From positions 2,565,078 through 2,629,077 of the forward strand of contig LM994670.1 of the NCBI GenBank assembly GCA_000753455.2: a DNA stretch of 64,000 nt. Direction: 5' to 3'. This document shows positions 26,983-36,338 of the stretch, piece after piece. This stretch comes from Clostridium jeddahitimonense (GTDB lineage: Bacteria > Bacillota > Clostridia > Clostridiales > Clostridiaceae). The notes below the pieces were generated by a model, which was not told the origin of the DNA, ran no database searches, and was given only the letters and a program-made list of their open reading frames with translations. Position 1 is the first letter of the stretch, and each line of letters starts with the position of its first letter. The translations under genes and the position numbers were made by a program.

Positions 26983-28638
26983 TTATGCTACATCTCTATA
27001 TAAACTTCTAATAGAAGTTTCTTCTTCACTATATATATTAATAGCTAACGGTACTACTGTACTTAAAGCCATTAATGCTAATAACATAACCACACCTAAA
27101 GCTCCAATAGTTAACGCAATATAAATATTGTAAATTACAGGTACATACATAACTATAATAAACATTATTGAAATTATCATCATATTTTTATTTCTTAATT
27201 TTCTACTTAATAATAATGAAGCTAAAGTCATAATTACTGGCCATAAGAATAAATAGCTTCCTCCTGGAAGAGCTATCATAAAGATTACAAGTAAAATTTC
27301 ATTAAACCATAGGCCGCCATACAACATAGCCTCAAAATCTTCTCTATTTCTAGCCAATTTCTTGGATAAAATAGCTACTAAAATAGAAATTAAAACTACG
27401 GCTGCTAAAGCAATAAGGTCAGATCCTGTAACTCTAGGCATATAGGTTATCTTAAACTCAATCCCTGTTACTATTGAAATTATATATGATAAAGCTACTC
27501 CTATTGCTGCTACAGCTAACGCTAAACCTATCCAAACAGTTGTCCATTTAACTACTAATTTAACATTTATTTTTAGTCTTCTCATAATTAATAGTAATAC
27601 TATTAATGAAAGTACTGCAAGTATTGTAGCTATAAGTGAAGAATAATTTATGAACATGTTAGGTAGCAGTGTAAAGAATATACTATTTTCATTTGACTCA
27701 AAATAGTCAGCTTGTCCGTATTTTGAATTATAAACATACTCTTGTACTACAGGAAGCACTTGTTCTCCATAATGCTGAATAGATGTATCACTTATATTAT
27801 CATAATTATCATTTTTGGTATGATAATAATCTAAGTCATTTAATACTGCAAAGTTTATTCCAGCTAATCCTGCATTTTTAAACTCAGTAAAATCTGAACC
27901 ATTAGGCATCTTATTATAAACATCTGCTGCTAAAGAGTAGGACACCGGTAAATTAGCTTTCTTATATAAATCTATAACTTTTTTATTATTACTACTAGTT
28001 TCAAACATTAAAGCTGGTCCTTTTATTCCACGAGCTTCTAAGTTAACAACAAAGTTTACATTTTCATATAAACCAAAGTTGTTGTTCATCTCTTCCTTTG
28101 CACCCATAAGGCCCATTTCTTCTCCATCAGTAATTAATATCTTTATTCCATTTTCTAACTTTTGTCCACTTTCTTTTATCACTCTAACTATCTCTAAAAT
28201 AGTAGAAACTCCATATCCAGCATCAGCTGCACCTTTTGATTCGCCATCCTCTCCTGATCTCTTCTTTGGAGATGAATCATAATGAGATGCAAGCATTATA
28301 TAACTTCCATCCTCTCCATTCTTCCCATCAATCTTTGCATATATGTTATTTATATCATATATACCACCCTTTGAACTTTCCACATCTTCATAAGTAAATA
28401 CTTCAGGTTCTAATCCTAATTTCTTTAATTCATTAACTAGGTATTCTCTCACTCTTCCTAATGCTTCAGGCTGTTGTATACTATGAACCTCCCTTGAAAT
28501 TTCCTTTATATGTTCTTTAGCAATCTCTGTAGAAAAGCCACTTTCTTCACTTTTAGGCCTAGGCGTATATAACGATGTAATACCTAGAACAACTGATAAA
28601 ATAATTGATAAAAATAAAATAATTCCTTTGTTTCTCAT
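26983..28638 (-). CDS. M28 family metallopeptidase with C-terminal membrane domain
   Basis: A 551-residue protein. A signal-anchor helix (about 5-24) leads to an outside M28 domain (about 40-310) with the zinc ligands visible: H119 (ASHYDSS), D139 (GAADAGYG), E173/E174 (DGEEMG), E201 and the late His in LDYYHTKND. Then come about seven to eight membrane helices (about 330-540). It is predicted to be a membrane-bound aminopeptidase with its active site outside the cell, like the long M28 family of Firmicutes. It is a single-gene unit with its own terminator. Confidence 0.88.
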   Translation of the reverse strand: MRNKGIILFLSIILSVVLGITSLYTPRPKSEESGFSTEIAKEHIKEISREVHSIQQPEALGRVREYLVNELKKLGLEPEVFTYEDVESSKGGIYDINNIYAKIDGKNGEDGSYIMLASHYDSSPKKRSGEDGESKGAADAGYGVSTILEIVRVIKESGQKLENGIKILITDGEEMGLMGAKEEMNNNFGLYENVNFVVNLEARGIKGPALMFETSSNNKKVIDLYKKANLPVSYSLAADVYNKMPNGSDFTEFKNAGLAGINFAVLNDLDYYHTKNDNYDNISDTSIQHYGEQVLPVVQEYVYNSKYGQADYFESNENSIFFTLLPNMFINYSSLIATILAVLSLIVLLLIMRRLKINVKLVVKWTTVWIGLALAVAAIGVALSYIISIVTGIEFKITYMPRVTGSDLIALAAVVLISILVAILSKKLARNREDFEAMLYGGLWFNEILLVIFMIALPGGSYLFLWPVIMTLASLLLSRKLRNKNMMIISIMFIIVMYVPVIYNIYIALTIGALGVVMLLALMALSTVVPLAINIYSEEETSIRSLYRDVA

Positions 28639-28755
28639 CTGTTTATCACCTTTCTATCCCTCTTTGGAGATATTTTATAAAATATAAAAATTATAATACA
28701 GATATAATAACAGATTTTATTTTGATAATCAAACATTTTATTTGTTAAAGTAAAA

Positions 28756-28776
28756 CTACCCTAAAATTTAAGGTAG
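28756..28776 (-). terminator. Terminator of the MFS gene ending at 28782
   Basis: Stem CTACCTTAAA / TTTAGGGTAG followed by TTTTACTTT on the minus strand. Confidence 0.8.
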
Positions 28777-28781
28777 CTCAT

Positions 28782-30044
28782 TTAACTTACACTCTCAGTT
28801 CTGTTTATATTCTCTTTATCCTTAATATTCTTTAATATATTATGGAAAATCATTGTTAATATTGGAAATATTGCTGCTATAAGTATTGCTATTCTTAAAC
28901 CTAGCTGTTCTGAATTCATTGATGAACTTGATACTACCTGCCAATTATTTGTAGCTATATCTGTGATTTTCCCAACTATCCACGGTCCTATCGCAGCTCC
29001 AACATCACCAGCTGCTGCAAGTAATGCAAACATTGATGCTCCAGCTAATGGTAGTCTACTAGATGCAACTACTAAAGTTCCTGGCCATAATAAACTTACA
29101 AATATACCACAAATACCGCATGCTATTATAGATAACCAATTGTATGGTGATATTGCTACTACTAAATAACATAAAGCAGCTGCTAATGAACCCAATATCA
29201 TTACCTTATTTATATTTACTTTAGAACCATATACACCATATATAGCTCTGCCTATTCCTAACATAATTGCAAAGAAACACATGCCTAACATATCTCCAAC
29301 AACTTTAGGGATTAAGAGCCCTCTCTCCATAAATGTTGCCGCCCATTGATTCATACTTACCTCTGAAGCTGCCCCTAACATTATCGCAAAAAAAGCCACT
29401 ATAAATATAGGATTTTTTATAAGTTCTCTTATCTTCATAACCTTAGATTCATGTACCTTTTGAGTTAGTGGCACCTTCATAAATATAAAAAAGTTTATTA
29501 CTGGTACTATAGCCCAAATCATCATTATAATCCACCACTTATCTATCCCAAAAGAGAATAAGAAAATTGTAGTTACAATAACTATGGTTACTTGCCCCCA
29601 AGCATAAAAAGAATGTAATAAGCTCATAGCTGTTGCCTTGTCGTCTGATGGTATAGAATCAATAATAGGACTTATAACTAATTCTAATAATCCTCCCCCT
29701 CCTGAGAAAATTATAGTAGAAAGTATAAACCCTCCAAATATATTTCCACTAAATATTCTTGGAATTAATGCAAATAGTATTAAACCTAAAGCACAAATTC
29801 CATGAGCAATTACAACGAATGGTCTAAACCCATATTTATCAACAGGTTTACTAAATACTACATCAAAAATAACTTGAGTGACAAAGTTTATAAGCACTAA
29901 CGCCCCTAATTCAGAATAAGATAACCCGTAGCTCTCTCTTAACGTTACAAATAATATTGGTACTAAATTTATTACAGTTGCTTGTACAAAATATCCTATA
30001 TAGCAAGCAATAATTGTCCATTTATATGATTGTTTATCCCCCAT
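28782..30044 (-). CDS. MFS transporter
   Basis: A 420-residue, 12-helix major facilitator. The cytoplasmic loop after helix 2 has FSKPVDKYGFRP, a form of the DxxGRR motif, and helix 5 has the glycine-rich GGGGLLELVISPI. Sugar/organic-anion MFS carriers share this overall form; the substrate cannot be told. It stands alone. The 250 bases upstream up to 30298 hold no gene; I see no clear promoter elements there. Confidence 0.85.
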   Translation of the reverse strand: MGDKQSYKWTIIACYIGYFVQATVINLVPILFVTLRESYGLSYSELGALVLINFVTQVIFDVVFSKPVDKYGFRPFVVIAHGICALGLILFALIPRIFSGNIFGGFILSTIIFSGGGGLLELVISPIIDSIPSDDKATAMSLLHSFYAWGQVTIVIVTTIFLFSFGIDKWWIIMMIWAIVPVINFFIFMKVPLTQKVHESKVMKIRELIKNPIFIVAFFAIMLGAASEVSMNQWAATFMERGLLIPKVVGDMLGMCFFAIMLGIGRAIYGVYGSKVNINKVMILGSLAAALCYLVVAISPYNWLSIIACGICGIFVSLLWPGTLVVASSRLPLAGASMFALLAAAGDVGAAIGPWIVGKITDIATNNWQVVSSSSMNSEQLGLRIAILIAAIFPILTMIFHNILKNIKDKENINRTESVS

Positions 30045-30297
30045 ATTTTACTCCTTACTGTTTTAATCTTATAAATTATACCATATTTATTCCATATTAA
30101 CTTTATTCTTTTTTTATAATCTCTGTTATTATCATTTACTCATTAATCACTGGAACTTATTATTTATATTTTACACTATATCTCCTCTTAAGGATAAAAT
30201 ATACTCTTTATATTTTCCTTACTCTAATGTTATTATGTAAAAGGTTATTTTCATATAATAGCTATTTTAGAATCTTTTATTAATGAAAGGATAGAAT

Positions 30298-30912
30298 ATG
30301 ACTGAAGAAGATTACGAAAGATTATTAAATATAGAGACTAAAAAAGAACAAAAGAATTTTCACAAATCATTTCACTACAATAGATACGAAGCCACTCCAT
30401 ACTCAGCTCTTGAACTCTTATTTACCAAGTATAAAGTAAATAAATCTGATTCAATAGTTGACTATGGCTGTGGGAAAGGTAGACTTTTATTTTATATTAA
30501 TCATTTCTTTAACGTTAATGTCACTGGTATAGAAATGGATAAAAACTTCTATAATAATTGTTTATCAAATACTAATTCTTATTTAATTAAACATAAAAAT
30601 TCTATAAACCAAATTAACTTTGTAAATGATTTTGCTGAAAATTATAATATAAATGAAAAAGATAATAAATTTTATTTTTTTAATCCATTTTCTATACAAA
30701 TATTTATGAAAATAATAGATAATATATTAGAATCTCTTGAAAAAAATAATAGACCAATAGAAATTATCCTCTATTATCCTTCTGATGATTATATATATTA
30801 TCTTGAAACATGCACAACCTTCCAGCTATATGGAGAAGTTAAAATTGATAAATTGTACTATAAAGATCCAAGAGAGAGATTTGTAATTTATAAACTCGAT
30901 TATACTTACTAA
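30298..30912 (+). CDS. SAM-dependent methyltransferase
   Basis: A 204-residue class I methyltransferase. Motif I is IVDYGCGKGRLLFYINHFF (residues about 54-72), with the acidic end of strand 2 in GIEMDKNFYNN. The substrate is unknown. Its ATG has GAAAGGAT a few bases upstream. It converges on the 135-residue gene. Confidence 0.82.
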   Translation: MTEEDYERLLNIETKKEQKNFHKSFHYNRYEATPYSALELLFTKYKVNKSDSIVDYGCGKGRLLFYINHFFNVNVTGIEMDKNFYNNCLSNTNSYLIKHKNSINQINFVNDFAENYNINEKDNKFYFFNPFSIQIFMKIIDNILESLEKNNRPIEIILYYPSDDYIYYLETCTTFQLYGEVKIDKLYYKDPRERFVIYKLDYTY

Positions 30913-30937
30913 CTTATATAAAAATAAAGTGGAGAAT

Positions 30938-31345
30938 TTAATTAATACTTCTCCACCTTATACTTTCTGCACAGATCCATGTAAAATCATCGTATTCTCT
31001 TATATCGTGTATATCAAAATTTTTACTATCAGCCCAATATATCTCTCCATCAAAAATATCCATAAATGCATCTAATATAACACAATCATACCTTTCATCT
31101 ACTGGAGCTAAATTTAGCTTGCTTATCTTCTCAAAGATAACTTCAATAGTTGATGGATTACTCTCTTGCCTCTGAAATACAACTGTAACGTTACGCCTTT
31201 TATTTATAGCATTCATCTCTAAATCTTTATTTACGTAGGCACCACTAATATAATGTACTTCCTTTATGCAACTATCATGAAAATTTCCAAATACATTCAT
31301 CAGTTTATCTATATCATCTTTTGTATTAATACTATTCCATTCCAT
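30938..31345 (-). CDS. Conserved hypothetical protein
   Basis: A 135-residue soluble protein with no signal or helix. The segment FGNFHDSCIKEVHYISGAYV near the start and the Trp-rich end (WICAESIRWR) recall a family common in Firmicutes genomes but with no assigned role. Several such small proteins occur beside toxins as immunity proteins, but no toxin lies here. It starts behind TTGGAGGA. Confidence 0.65.
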   Translation of the reverse strand: MEWNSINTKDDIDKLMNVFGNFHDSCIKEVHYISGAYVNKDLEMNAINKRRNVTVVFQRQESNPSTIEVIFEKISKLNLAPVDERYDCVILDAFMDIFDGEIYWADSKNFDIHDIREYDDFTWICAESIRWRSIN

Positions 31346-31430
31346 ATAAATCCTCCAATAAAACTCTATATCTTAAATTATTCCATAAAACTTCAATTTA
31401 AATCATTCTATTATATATATTTAGCTTGCT

Positions 31431-32483
31431 TTAATGAGAATGACTATGATGAATATCTTGAGTATGTTTATGAGAATGAACAACTTCAGTATGATAATGT
31501 ACATGACTATGATAGCCTTTTATTTCATTTTTATGCAAATGTTTATGATGCCCATCATTATGACAGTGGCTATGTTCATGATTTAATTCCCTATGTTTAT
31601 GGTTATGATTATGAACTTCTGTAGATGCAAAATATGTTCCAATTATCATAATAATCAATGCTATACTAAATAATATATTAGGTATATCCCTAAATATTAT
31701 AAAAGATAATGCCACCCCTATAAATGGTGATATAGCATAATACGTGCTAGTTTTAGCAGCTCCTAAATCTCTTTGAGCATAAATATAGAAAAATATACTT
31801 AATCCATATGCAAAAAAGCCTAGTATCATAGCCATAATTATATACGACATATTAATTCTTCGCTCACCAATAATAAATGCAATTAATAACGAACCTATAC
31901 CAGAACCAAACCCTTTAATCACTACAATTTCTAAAGGATCTTTTATCGCTAGCCTTCTTGTACAATTATTTTCAATCCCCCAACATATACAAGCCATTAT
32001 TACTAAGATTGATCCAAAGGAAAAAGATACACTACTAATATCCTCCACTGTTAGTAATATACTTGATAGAGTTATTAAGCTTATTGATACCCACAATCTT
32101 TTGCTTATTGCTTCTTTAAAAAACATTAAAGCAATTATAGATGTTGCCACTATTTCAAAATTATTTAATAATGATGCATTAGCAGATGAGGTATATGTTA
32201 AACCTATCATTAAAAAAATTGGTGCTAAGATATCTAATAATACCATAGCAATAGTATATGGTATTTCATTTTTAGTTAGCTTTGCTTCCTTCTTGTTTAC
32301 CTCTGTTTTTTTCTTAATTAATCCTAATATTGACATACCAAGTCCTGCTCCTAAGTATAAAAAACCTGCCATCAATGTAGGTGAAATTTCTTTTAATAAC
32401 AATTTTGATATTGGCGAACTTACCGCATATAAAATAGCTGATAACATCGCAAAAATTGTAGCTTTAATCTCTCTTAAATTCAT
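31431..32483 (-). CDS. EamA (DMT superfamily) transporter with a histidine-rich C-terminal tail
   Basis: A 350-residue protein. Residues 1-290 form ten helices in two EamA halves (drug/metabolite carriers). The last ~60 residues are a cytoplasmic tail with 23 histidines in HxH and HSH runs plus Asp, Glu and one Cys. Such tails bind Ni2+, Zn2+, Co2+ or Cu2+, so this may be a metal-linked carrier; EamA members normally lack it. A carrier for a metal-chelating metabolite is another reading. Alone in its operon. Confidence 0.85.
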   Translation of the reverse strand: MNLREIKATIFAMLSAILYAVSSPISKLLLKEISPTLMAGFLYLGAGLGMSILGLIKKKTEVNKKEAKLTKNEIPYTIAMVLLDILAPIFLMIGLTYTSSANASLLNNFEIVATSIIALMFFKEAISKRLWVSISLITLSSILLTVEDISSVSFSFGSILVIMACICWGIENNCTRRLAIKDPLEIVVIKGFGSGIGSLLIAFIIGERRINMSYIIMAMILGFFAYGLSIFFYIYAQRDLGAAKTSTYYAISPFIGVALSFIIFRDIPNILFSIALIIMIIGTYFASTEVHNHNHKHRELNHEHSHCHNDGHHKHLHKNEIKGYHSHVHYHTEVVHSHKHTQDIHHSHSH

Positions 32484-32567
32484 ATACTCCTCCTAATAAT
32501 AATCCTAAATACCATAAAAATAGTAACCTTAATTTTCTTATGTGAGAAAACTTTTTATAGAGATTTA

Positions 32568-33068
32568 TTAAACCTCTAAATTACTTCTACTCATTGCTGT
32601 TGCTATAAGAACTAAAAGAGTTGAAAAAAAAGCTCTATAAGCTGTATTTATTGCTTTAATATCTCTTTGTTCACCTTGCACTGAGTCTAGCTTCTCATAA
32701 TTGCTGTAGTTAATCTCTAAGAAAATAGCTGTTGCATATAAAAACATTGCATTACTTATTCTAGGTATCTTTGTCCCATCTATTAGCAACTCTGCACACT
32801 TAGTATTATTAATAGTGTCTAATACTTGTGTTCTTGTATAATAAACATAGTAAATATTTAAAAGTATAGCTGTTAAAATAACTAATAAAGTATCAAAAGA
32901 TAAATTTAATTGATTTACTTGTGCAATTAACGCTTCATAATCAATTTCATTTTCTGCGGAATTACCAGTTGTCTTACTATTAGAAGAGTTTTTATCCATA
33001 CTATCTTTATTTATTTCCTCTTTAGAATTTTGGCTATCTTTACAGTTATTTTTAGATTCCTTTTTCAT
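32568..33068 (-). CDS. Hypothetical membrane protein
   Basis: A 166-residue protein. Residues 1-45 are polar, rich in Lys, Asn and Ser; then about two to three helices (about 58-78, 105-120, 142-160). No family recognised. The ATG follows AAGGAA. Confidence 0.6.
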   Translation of the reverse strand: MKKESKNNCKDSQNSKEEINKDSMDKNSSNSKTTGNSAENEIDYEALIAQVNQLNLSFDTLLVILTAILLNIYYVYYTRTQVLDTINNTKCAELLIDGTKIPRISNAMFLYATAIFLEINYSNYEKLDSVQGEQRDIKAINTAYRAFFSTLLVLIATAMSRSNLEV

Positions 33069-33179
33069 ATAATAATTCCTTAAAAGATTAATATATTATC
33101 TATTATATGTTTATCTACTATATTTGTTTTTATATTACCATTTTTATACATATTATATTATAATATTTCTCAATATGCA

Positions 33180-33216
33180 AAGCCAATAAAACTTTCAAAA
33201 AACGCTCTATTGGCTT
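33180..33216 (-). terminator. Terminator of the kptA gene
   Basis: Perfect 9-base stem AAGCCAATA / TATTGGCTT, four bases after the kptA stop, on the minus strand. The tail is only weakly T-rich. Confidence 0.55.
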
Positions 33217-33220
33217 CATC

Positions 33221-33775
33221 TTATATTTTTTTAATTTTTAAATACTTAGCTGGCACATTAGTTGAAAGATAAATATCATCATTTGCCTTATAAAATTTTA
33301 TCCCTCCATCATATGCTTCTAATGTGTCTATCTCTAAAACTATATGAGTTTTATTTTTCCTACGTCTTGCAACCATAAGCGCAGTTTCTACTGTTGATGA
33401 TAAATGTACATACTGTCTTTTTTGATGTTTTAATCCTTCTTTCGATATAAATTCAGTATAAACTTCCAAAGTTGTTCCATGATATAAAATATTAGGTGGA
33501 GTAATTTCATCATAAATAATTCTTCTCTCAAAAGAATGTCCATAAACGGCTCTTATTCTTCCTTCTATTAACTGAAACTTTCCTTTTACATCATTCTTAA
33601 CAATGTATTCAATATCTGACACTGTAATATTCTCATAATAACTCTTTAAACTTTCTAATAAATCATTTACTTCACAAAAACCATTCTCATCTAACTCGAG
33701 TTTAAATTTCCATGGCTCGTGACGTAATGCATAACATATAGTATAACTTATATTTGATTCAAGCTCTTTATCCAT
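33221..33775 (-). CDS. kptA: RNA 2'-phosphotransferase (Tpt1/KptA family)
   Basis: A 184-residue enzyme that transfers the 2'-phosphate of RNA to NAD+, giving ADP-ribose cyclic phosphate. The Arg-His-Arg-Arg set of the family is visible: LRHEP near the N-terminus, LYHGT, KRQYVHLS and ARRRKNK. I start it at the ATG (MDKELESN) placed 9 bases after AGGAGGAG; the TTG 9 bases earlier touches that site. Bacteria have no tRNA splicing of the yeast type, so the natural substrate is unclear. Confidence 0.92.
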   Translation of the reverse strand: MDKELESNISYTICYALRHEPWKFKLELDENGFCEVNDLLESLKSYYENITVSDIEYIVKNDVKGKFQLIEGRIRAVYGHSFERRIIYDEITPPNILYHGTTLEVYTEFISKEGLKHQKRQYVHLSSTVETALMVARRRKNKTHIVLEIDTLEAYDGGIKFYKANDDIYLSTNVPAKYLKIKKI

Positions 33776-33948
33776 ATAATTCAACTCCTCCTAAAAATGT
33801 TATCACTATATAATATGACTTCATATAATATTAGAACACTTTATTTATTTTGAGATTCTATAAAATTTTATTATCTATATATTGAATAAACTACTATCCA
33901 TTGAGTAACCATAATAATTATTAACATATTAATTTGGAGGATTTACAA

Positions 33949-34941
33949 ATGATGAAGTCGATCAAAAACAGTTTTCTAATTGCAATATCTTTCTTGTTTA
34001 TCTTTACGCTATTTTCATATTCACCTAAAGCTATGCTAGATGTGAATATTAAAGAAGATTCAAGCAATACAAAAACTCTCCCAAAAAATTTTCGTAAAAC
34101 TAGTGATTTAAGTTCTATTGAGAATATTAACTATTTAAATTTAGAAGGATTAGATACTTTAAATATTTCTGGTAGTGAGCAATTTACCGAATTTAACCTT
34201 CCTTTATTAAAAGAAAATATAAATAATGACTTTAATATAGTTGATATAGACTTGAGAGAAGAATCTCATGGATTTATTAATGGATTTGCTATTAGTTTTG
34301 CTAATTCAAATAATAGTGCTAATAAAGGTCTTACATACAATGAGGTTATAAATAAAGAAAATGAAGATTTATCATCAATTAAAATAGGCGAACCATTAAT
34401 CTTTTATAATAATAATAAAGAAATTATTCCTAAAGTAGTTCAAAATGAAGAAGAAGTTACTAAAGCTAAAAACTTATCTTATTTTCGTATTCCGGTAACT
34501 GATGGTGGATTGCCAAATGAAGATATGGTTAACCGCTTTGTATCTTTTGTAAGTGAACTTCCTGAAAATACTTGGCTTCATTTTCACTGCAAAGCTGGTA
34601 TAGGTAGAACCACTACTTTCATGATTATGTATGATATTATGAAAAATTATGATAATGCAAGTTTAGATGATATAATCGCACGTCAAGTTTTGCTAGCTAA
34701 CTTAAATCCAAAAGAATCCATAGACTTTTTTATGGAACGTAGATATACTTTTCTAAATGATTTTTATAACAAATGTAAAAATGATAAATCTATAAATACA
34801 TCATCAAACTCTATTATTAGTGCTAATAATTTAATTAGTACTAATAATAGTTCTTATATAAAAAATTCTAAAGTACAAATTGTGACTCCTGAAAACTTTA
34901 TGAGATTAATAGAAAGAAATGTTCCTCACATTGATGCATAA
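33949..34941 (+). CDS. Exported cysteine phosphatase, phytase-like (PTP superfamily)
   Basis: A 330-residue protein. An N-terminal hydrophobic segment (about 8-26) suggests export. The catalytic P-loop is HCKAGIGRTT (about residues 220-229), with a general-acid loop candidate (VTDGGLPN) upstream. Myo-inositol phosphatases of the cysteine-phytase type from anaerobes (Selenomonas PhyA) have the same HCxxGxxRTT loop, and other bacterial relatives act on phosphotyrosine. The ATG at 33949 follows GGAGG by 8 bases. Confidence 0.82.
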   Translation: MMKSIKNSFLIAISFLFIFTLFSYSPKAMLDVNIKEDSSNTKTLPKNFRKTSDLSSIENINYLNLEGLDTLNISGSEQFTEFNLPLLKENINNDFNIVDIDLREESHGFINGFAISFANSNNSANKGLTYNEVINKENEDLSSIKIGEPLIFYNNNKEIIPKVVQNEEEVTKAKNLSYFRIPVTDGGLPNEDMVNRFVSFVSELPENTWLHFHCKAGIGRTTTFMIMYDIMKNYDNASLDDIIARQVLLANLNPKESIDFFMERRYTFLNDFYNKCKNDKSINTSSNSIISANNLISTNNSSYIKNSKVQIVTPENFMRLIERNVPHIDA

Positions 34942-34973
34942 AAATAAGGCTGTATAAAAACAGCCTTATTTTT
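34942..34973 (+). terminator. Terminator after the phosphatase gene
   Basis: AAATAAGGCTGT / ACAGCCTTATTT stem (12 bases, 6-base loop) with a T-run; works in both directions between convergent genes. Confidence 0.9.
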
Positions 34974-34994
34974 ATATAATTGTTCTGTTTTTAT

Positions 34995-35600
34995 TTATGC
35001 CACCTTACTTTCAGTAGAAATTTGCTTTTTAAATCTTTCTAATGGAATGAAAGCTATTACTACAATTGATAAAATCCCTTCTACCCCGGCAGTGGTAAAA
35101 TTATATAAGAATGAATATAATGCTACTCCCATGCCTGGCGGTGCAAACTCTCCAAAAAATACAACACCTGATAAAAAGCTTACAAACACTGATACGATGA
35201 CTGCTAATAATGATCCCATTATTGCTTTAACTTTACTCTCACTCCCAAATACATCGGCTAATCCAAGTGCCATAGTTGCAAAGATATAATCTAACAAAAA
35301 TTGAACAGGATGTACTACATATGCTCCATTTAGTAATGATAGTAATCCAAAAATTATCCCCCCAGTAAGTCCTGCTGTTCTTCCATACAGCAATGATAAT
35401 AGCATAACTGGCATCATTGAACATAACGATATCCCTCCATCTTGAGGATATCTAATAAATTCTATTAAACTTAAAATAAATGCTATAGCACTAAGCATTG
35501 CTATAACTACCATTTGTTTTGTACTTATTGGATTTTTCTTTAAATCTATTAAATATAAAATTAATATAATAGTTGATGCTATTCCTATAATAGTTATCAA
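34995..35600 (-). CDS. thiT: Thiamin ECF transporter substrate-binding component ThiT
   Basis: A 201-residue, six-helix S component. The segment IRYPQDGGISLCSMMPVMLLSLLYG carries the conserved YPQGGSISL-like thiamin-binding region, and the following GRTAGLTGG loop contacts the shared ECF module. It needs EcfA/A'/T proteins from elsewhere to import thiamin. Last gene of the riboswitch-controlled operon. Confidence 0.93.
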   Translation of the reverse strand: MITIIGIASTIILILYLIDLKKNPISTKQMVVIAMLSAIAFILSLIEFIRYPQDGGISLCSMMPVMLLSLLYGRTAGLTGGIIFGLLSLLNGAYVVHPVQFLLDYIFATMALGLADVFGSESKVKAIMGSLLAVIVSVFVSFLSGVVFFGEFAPPGMGVALYSFLYNFTTAGVEGILSIVVIAFIPLERFKKQISTESKVA

Positions 35601-35622
35601 TATACTTCCTCCTTAAATTATC

Positions 35623-36279
35623 TTATTCTCCATAAGCCATATTCCAAAACTCCATCTCATATAAACTTGATTTTATAAATATATCCTTTAATTCTTCCTT
35701 TTCTTCCTTAGAAATATTTTCACATAAATAATCTATATAATTTATCCATGCATTAGCACATTCTTTAAATTCAACTGATGAATATTCTTCTATCCACGGT
35801 TTATAAAAATTACTTTCTAAGGTATCACTATATGTATCAAACAAATTTTCACCTATATAATAATAACTCCAAGTGCAAGGCATTATAGTCATTGCGATTT
35901 CCTTAGAGTCACCTTTAGTTGCTATTCCCAACATATAATTAGTATAGCTAGCTGTAGTTAGCTCACATCTATATCCCTCTACCTCTGCATCACTTAATCC
36001 AAAATATCTTAAATAATTAGTGTGAACTTGAGTCTCATCTTCTAATGTCCCCTTAATAGCTTCGCAATAAAACTTCATCTCTTTCATAGTTTTAGCCTTT
36101 ACTAATCCCATAGCAAAAACTTTTGCATAATCTTTTAAATATAAATAATCTTGTATAAGATATTTTTTAAATTTATCTTTATCTAAAGTTCCATCACCTA
36201 TCCCCTTTACAAATGGATGCTGTAAATACTTGTTCCATAATTCTTTTACTTCTTCAAATAACTCTTCTGAAAATTTCAT
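35623..36279 (-). CDS. tenA: Aminopyrimidine aminohydrolase / thiaminase II
   Basis: A 218-residue TenA protein that hydrolyses aminopyrimidines from degraded thiamin to give HMP. Visible: YLIQDYLYLKDYAKVFA near the N-terminus, the catalytic Cys in MPCTWSYYYIG, and conserved Tyr/Glu residues near the end (YEMEFWNMA). I start it at the ATG behind TTAGGAGAG (MKFSEEL); an ATG seven codons earlier overlaps that site. Sits between thiD and thiT, where salvage makes sense. Confidence 0.93.
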   Translation of the reverse strand: MKFSEELFEEVKELWNKYLQHPFVKGIGDGTLDKDKFKKYLIQDYLYLKDYAKVFAMGLVKAKTMKEMKFYCEAIKGTLEDETQVHTNYLRYFGLSDAEVEGYRCELTTASYTNYMLGIATKGDSKEIAMTIMPCTWSYYYIGENLFDTYSDTLESNFYKPWIEEYSSVEFKECANAWINYIDYLCENISKEEKEELKDIFIKSSLYEMEFWNMAYGE

Positions 36280-36338
36280 TTTACTTAACTCTCCTAACAT
36301 CTTTCAATTATCAACAAATCAAATTATTACTTAGCACT

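Noticed and set aside
30938-31345. Toxin-immunity pair around the 135-residue hypothetical protein
   Set aside because: No polymorphic toxin or secretion gene is adjacent; the neighbouring methyltransferase and EamA carrier do not fit.
31253-31624. Open frame of 123 residues rich in Tyr, Asp and His on the plus strand
   Set aside because: It is the antisense shadow of the histidine-rich tail codons of the EamA carrier and has no ribosome-binding site.
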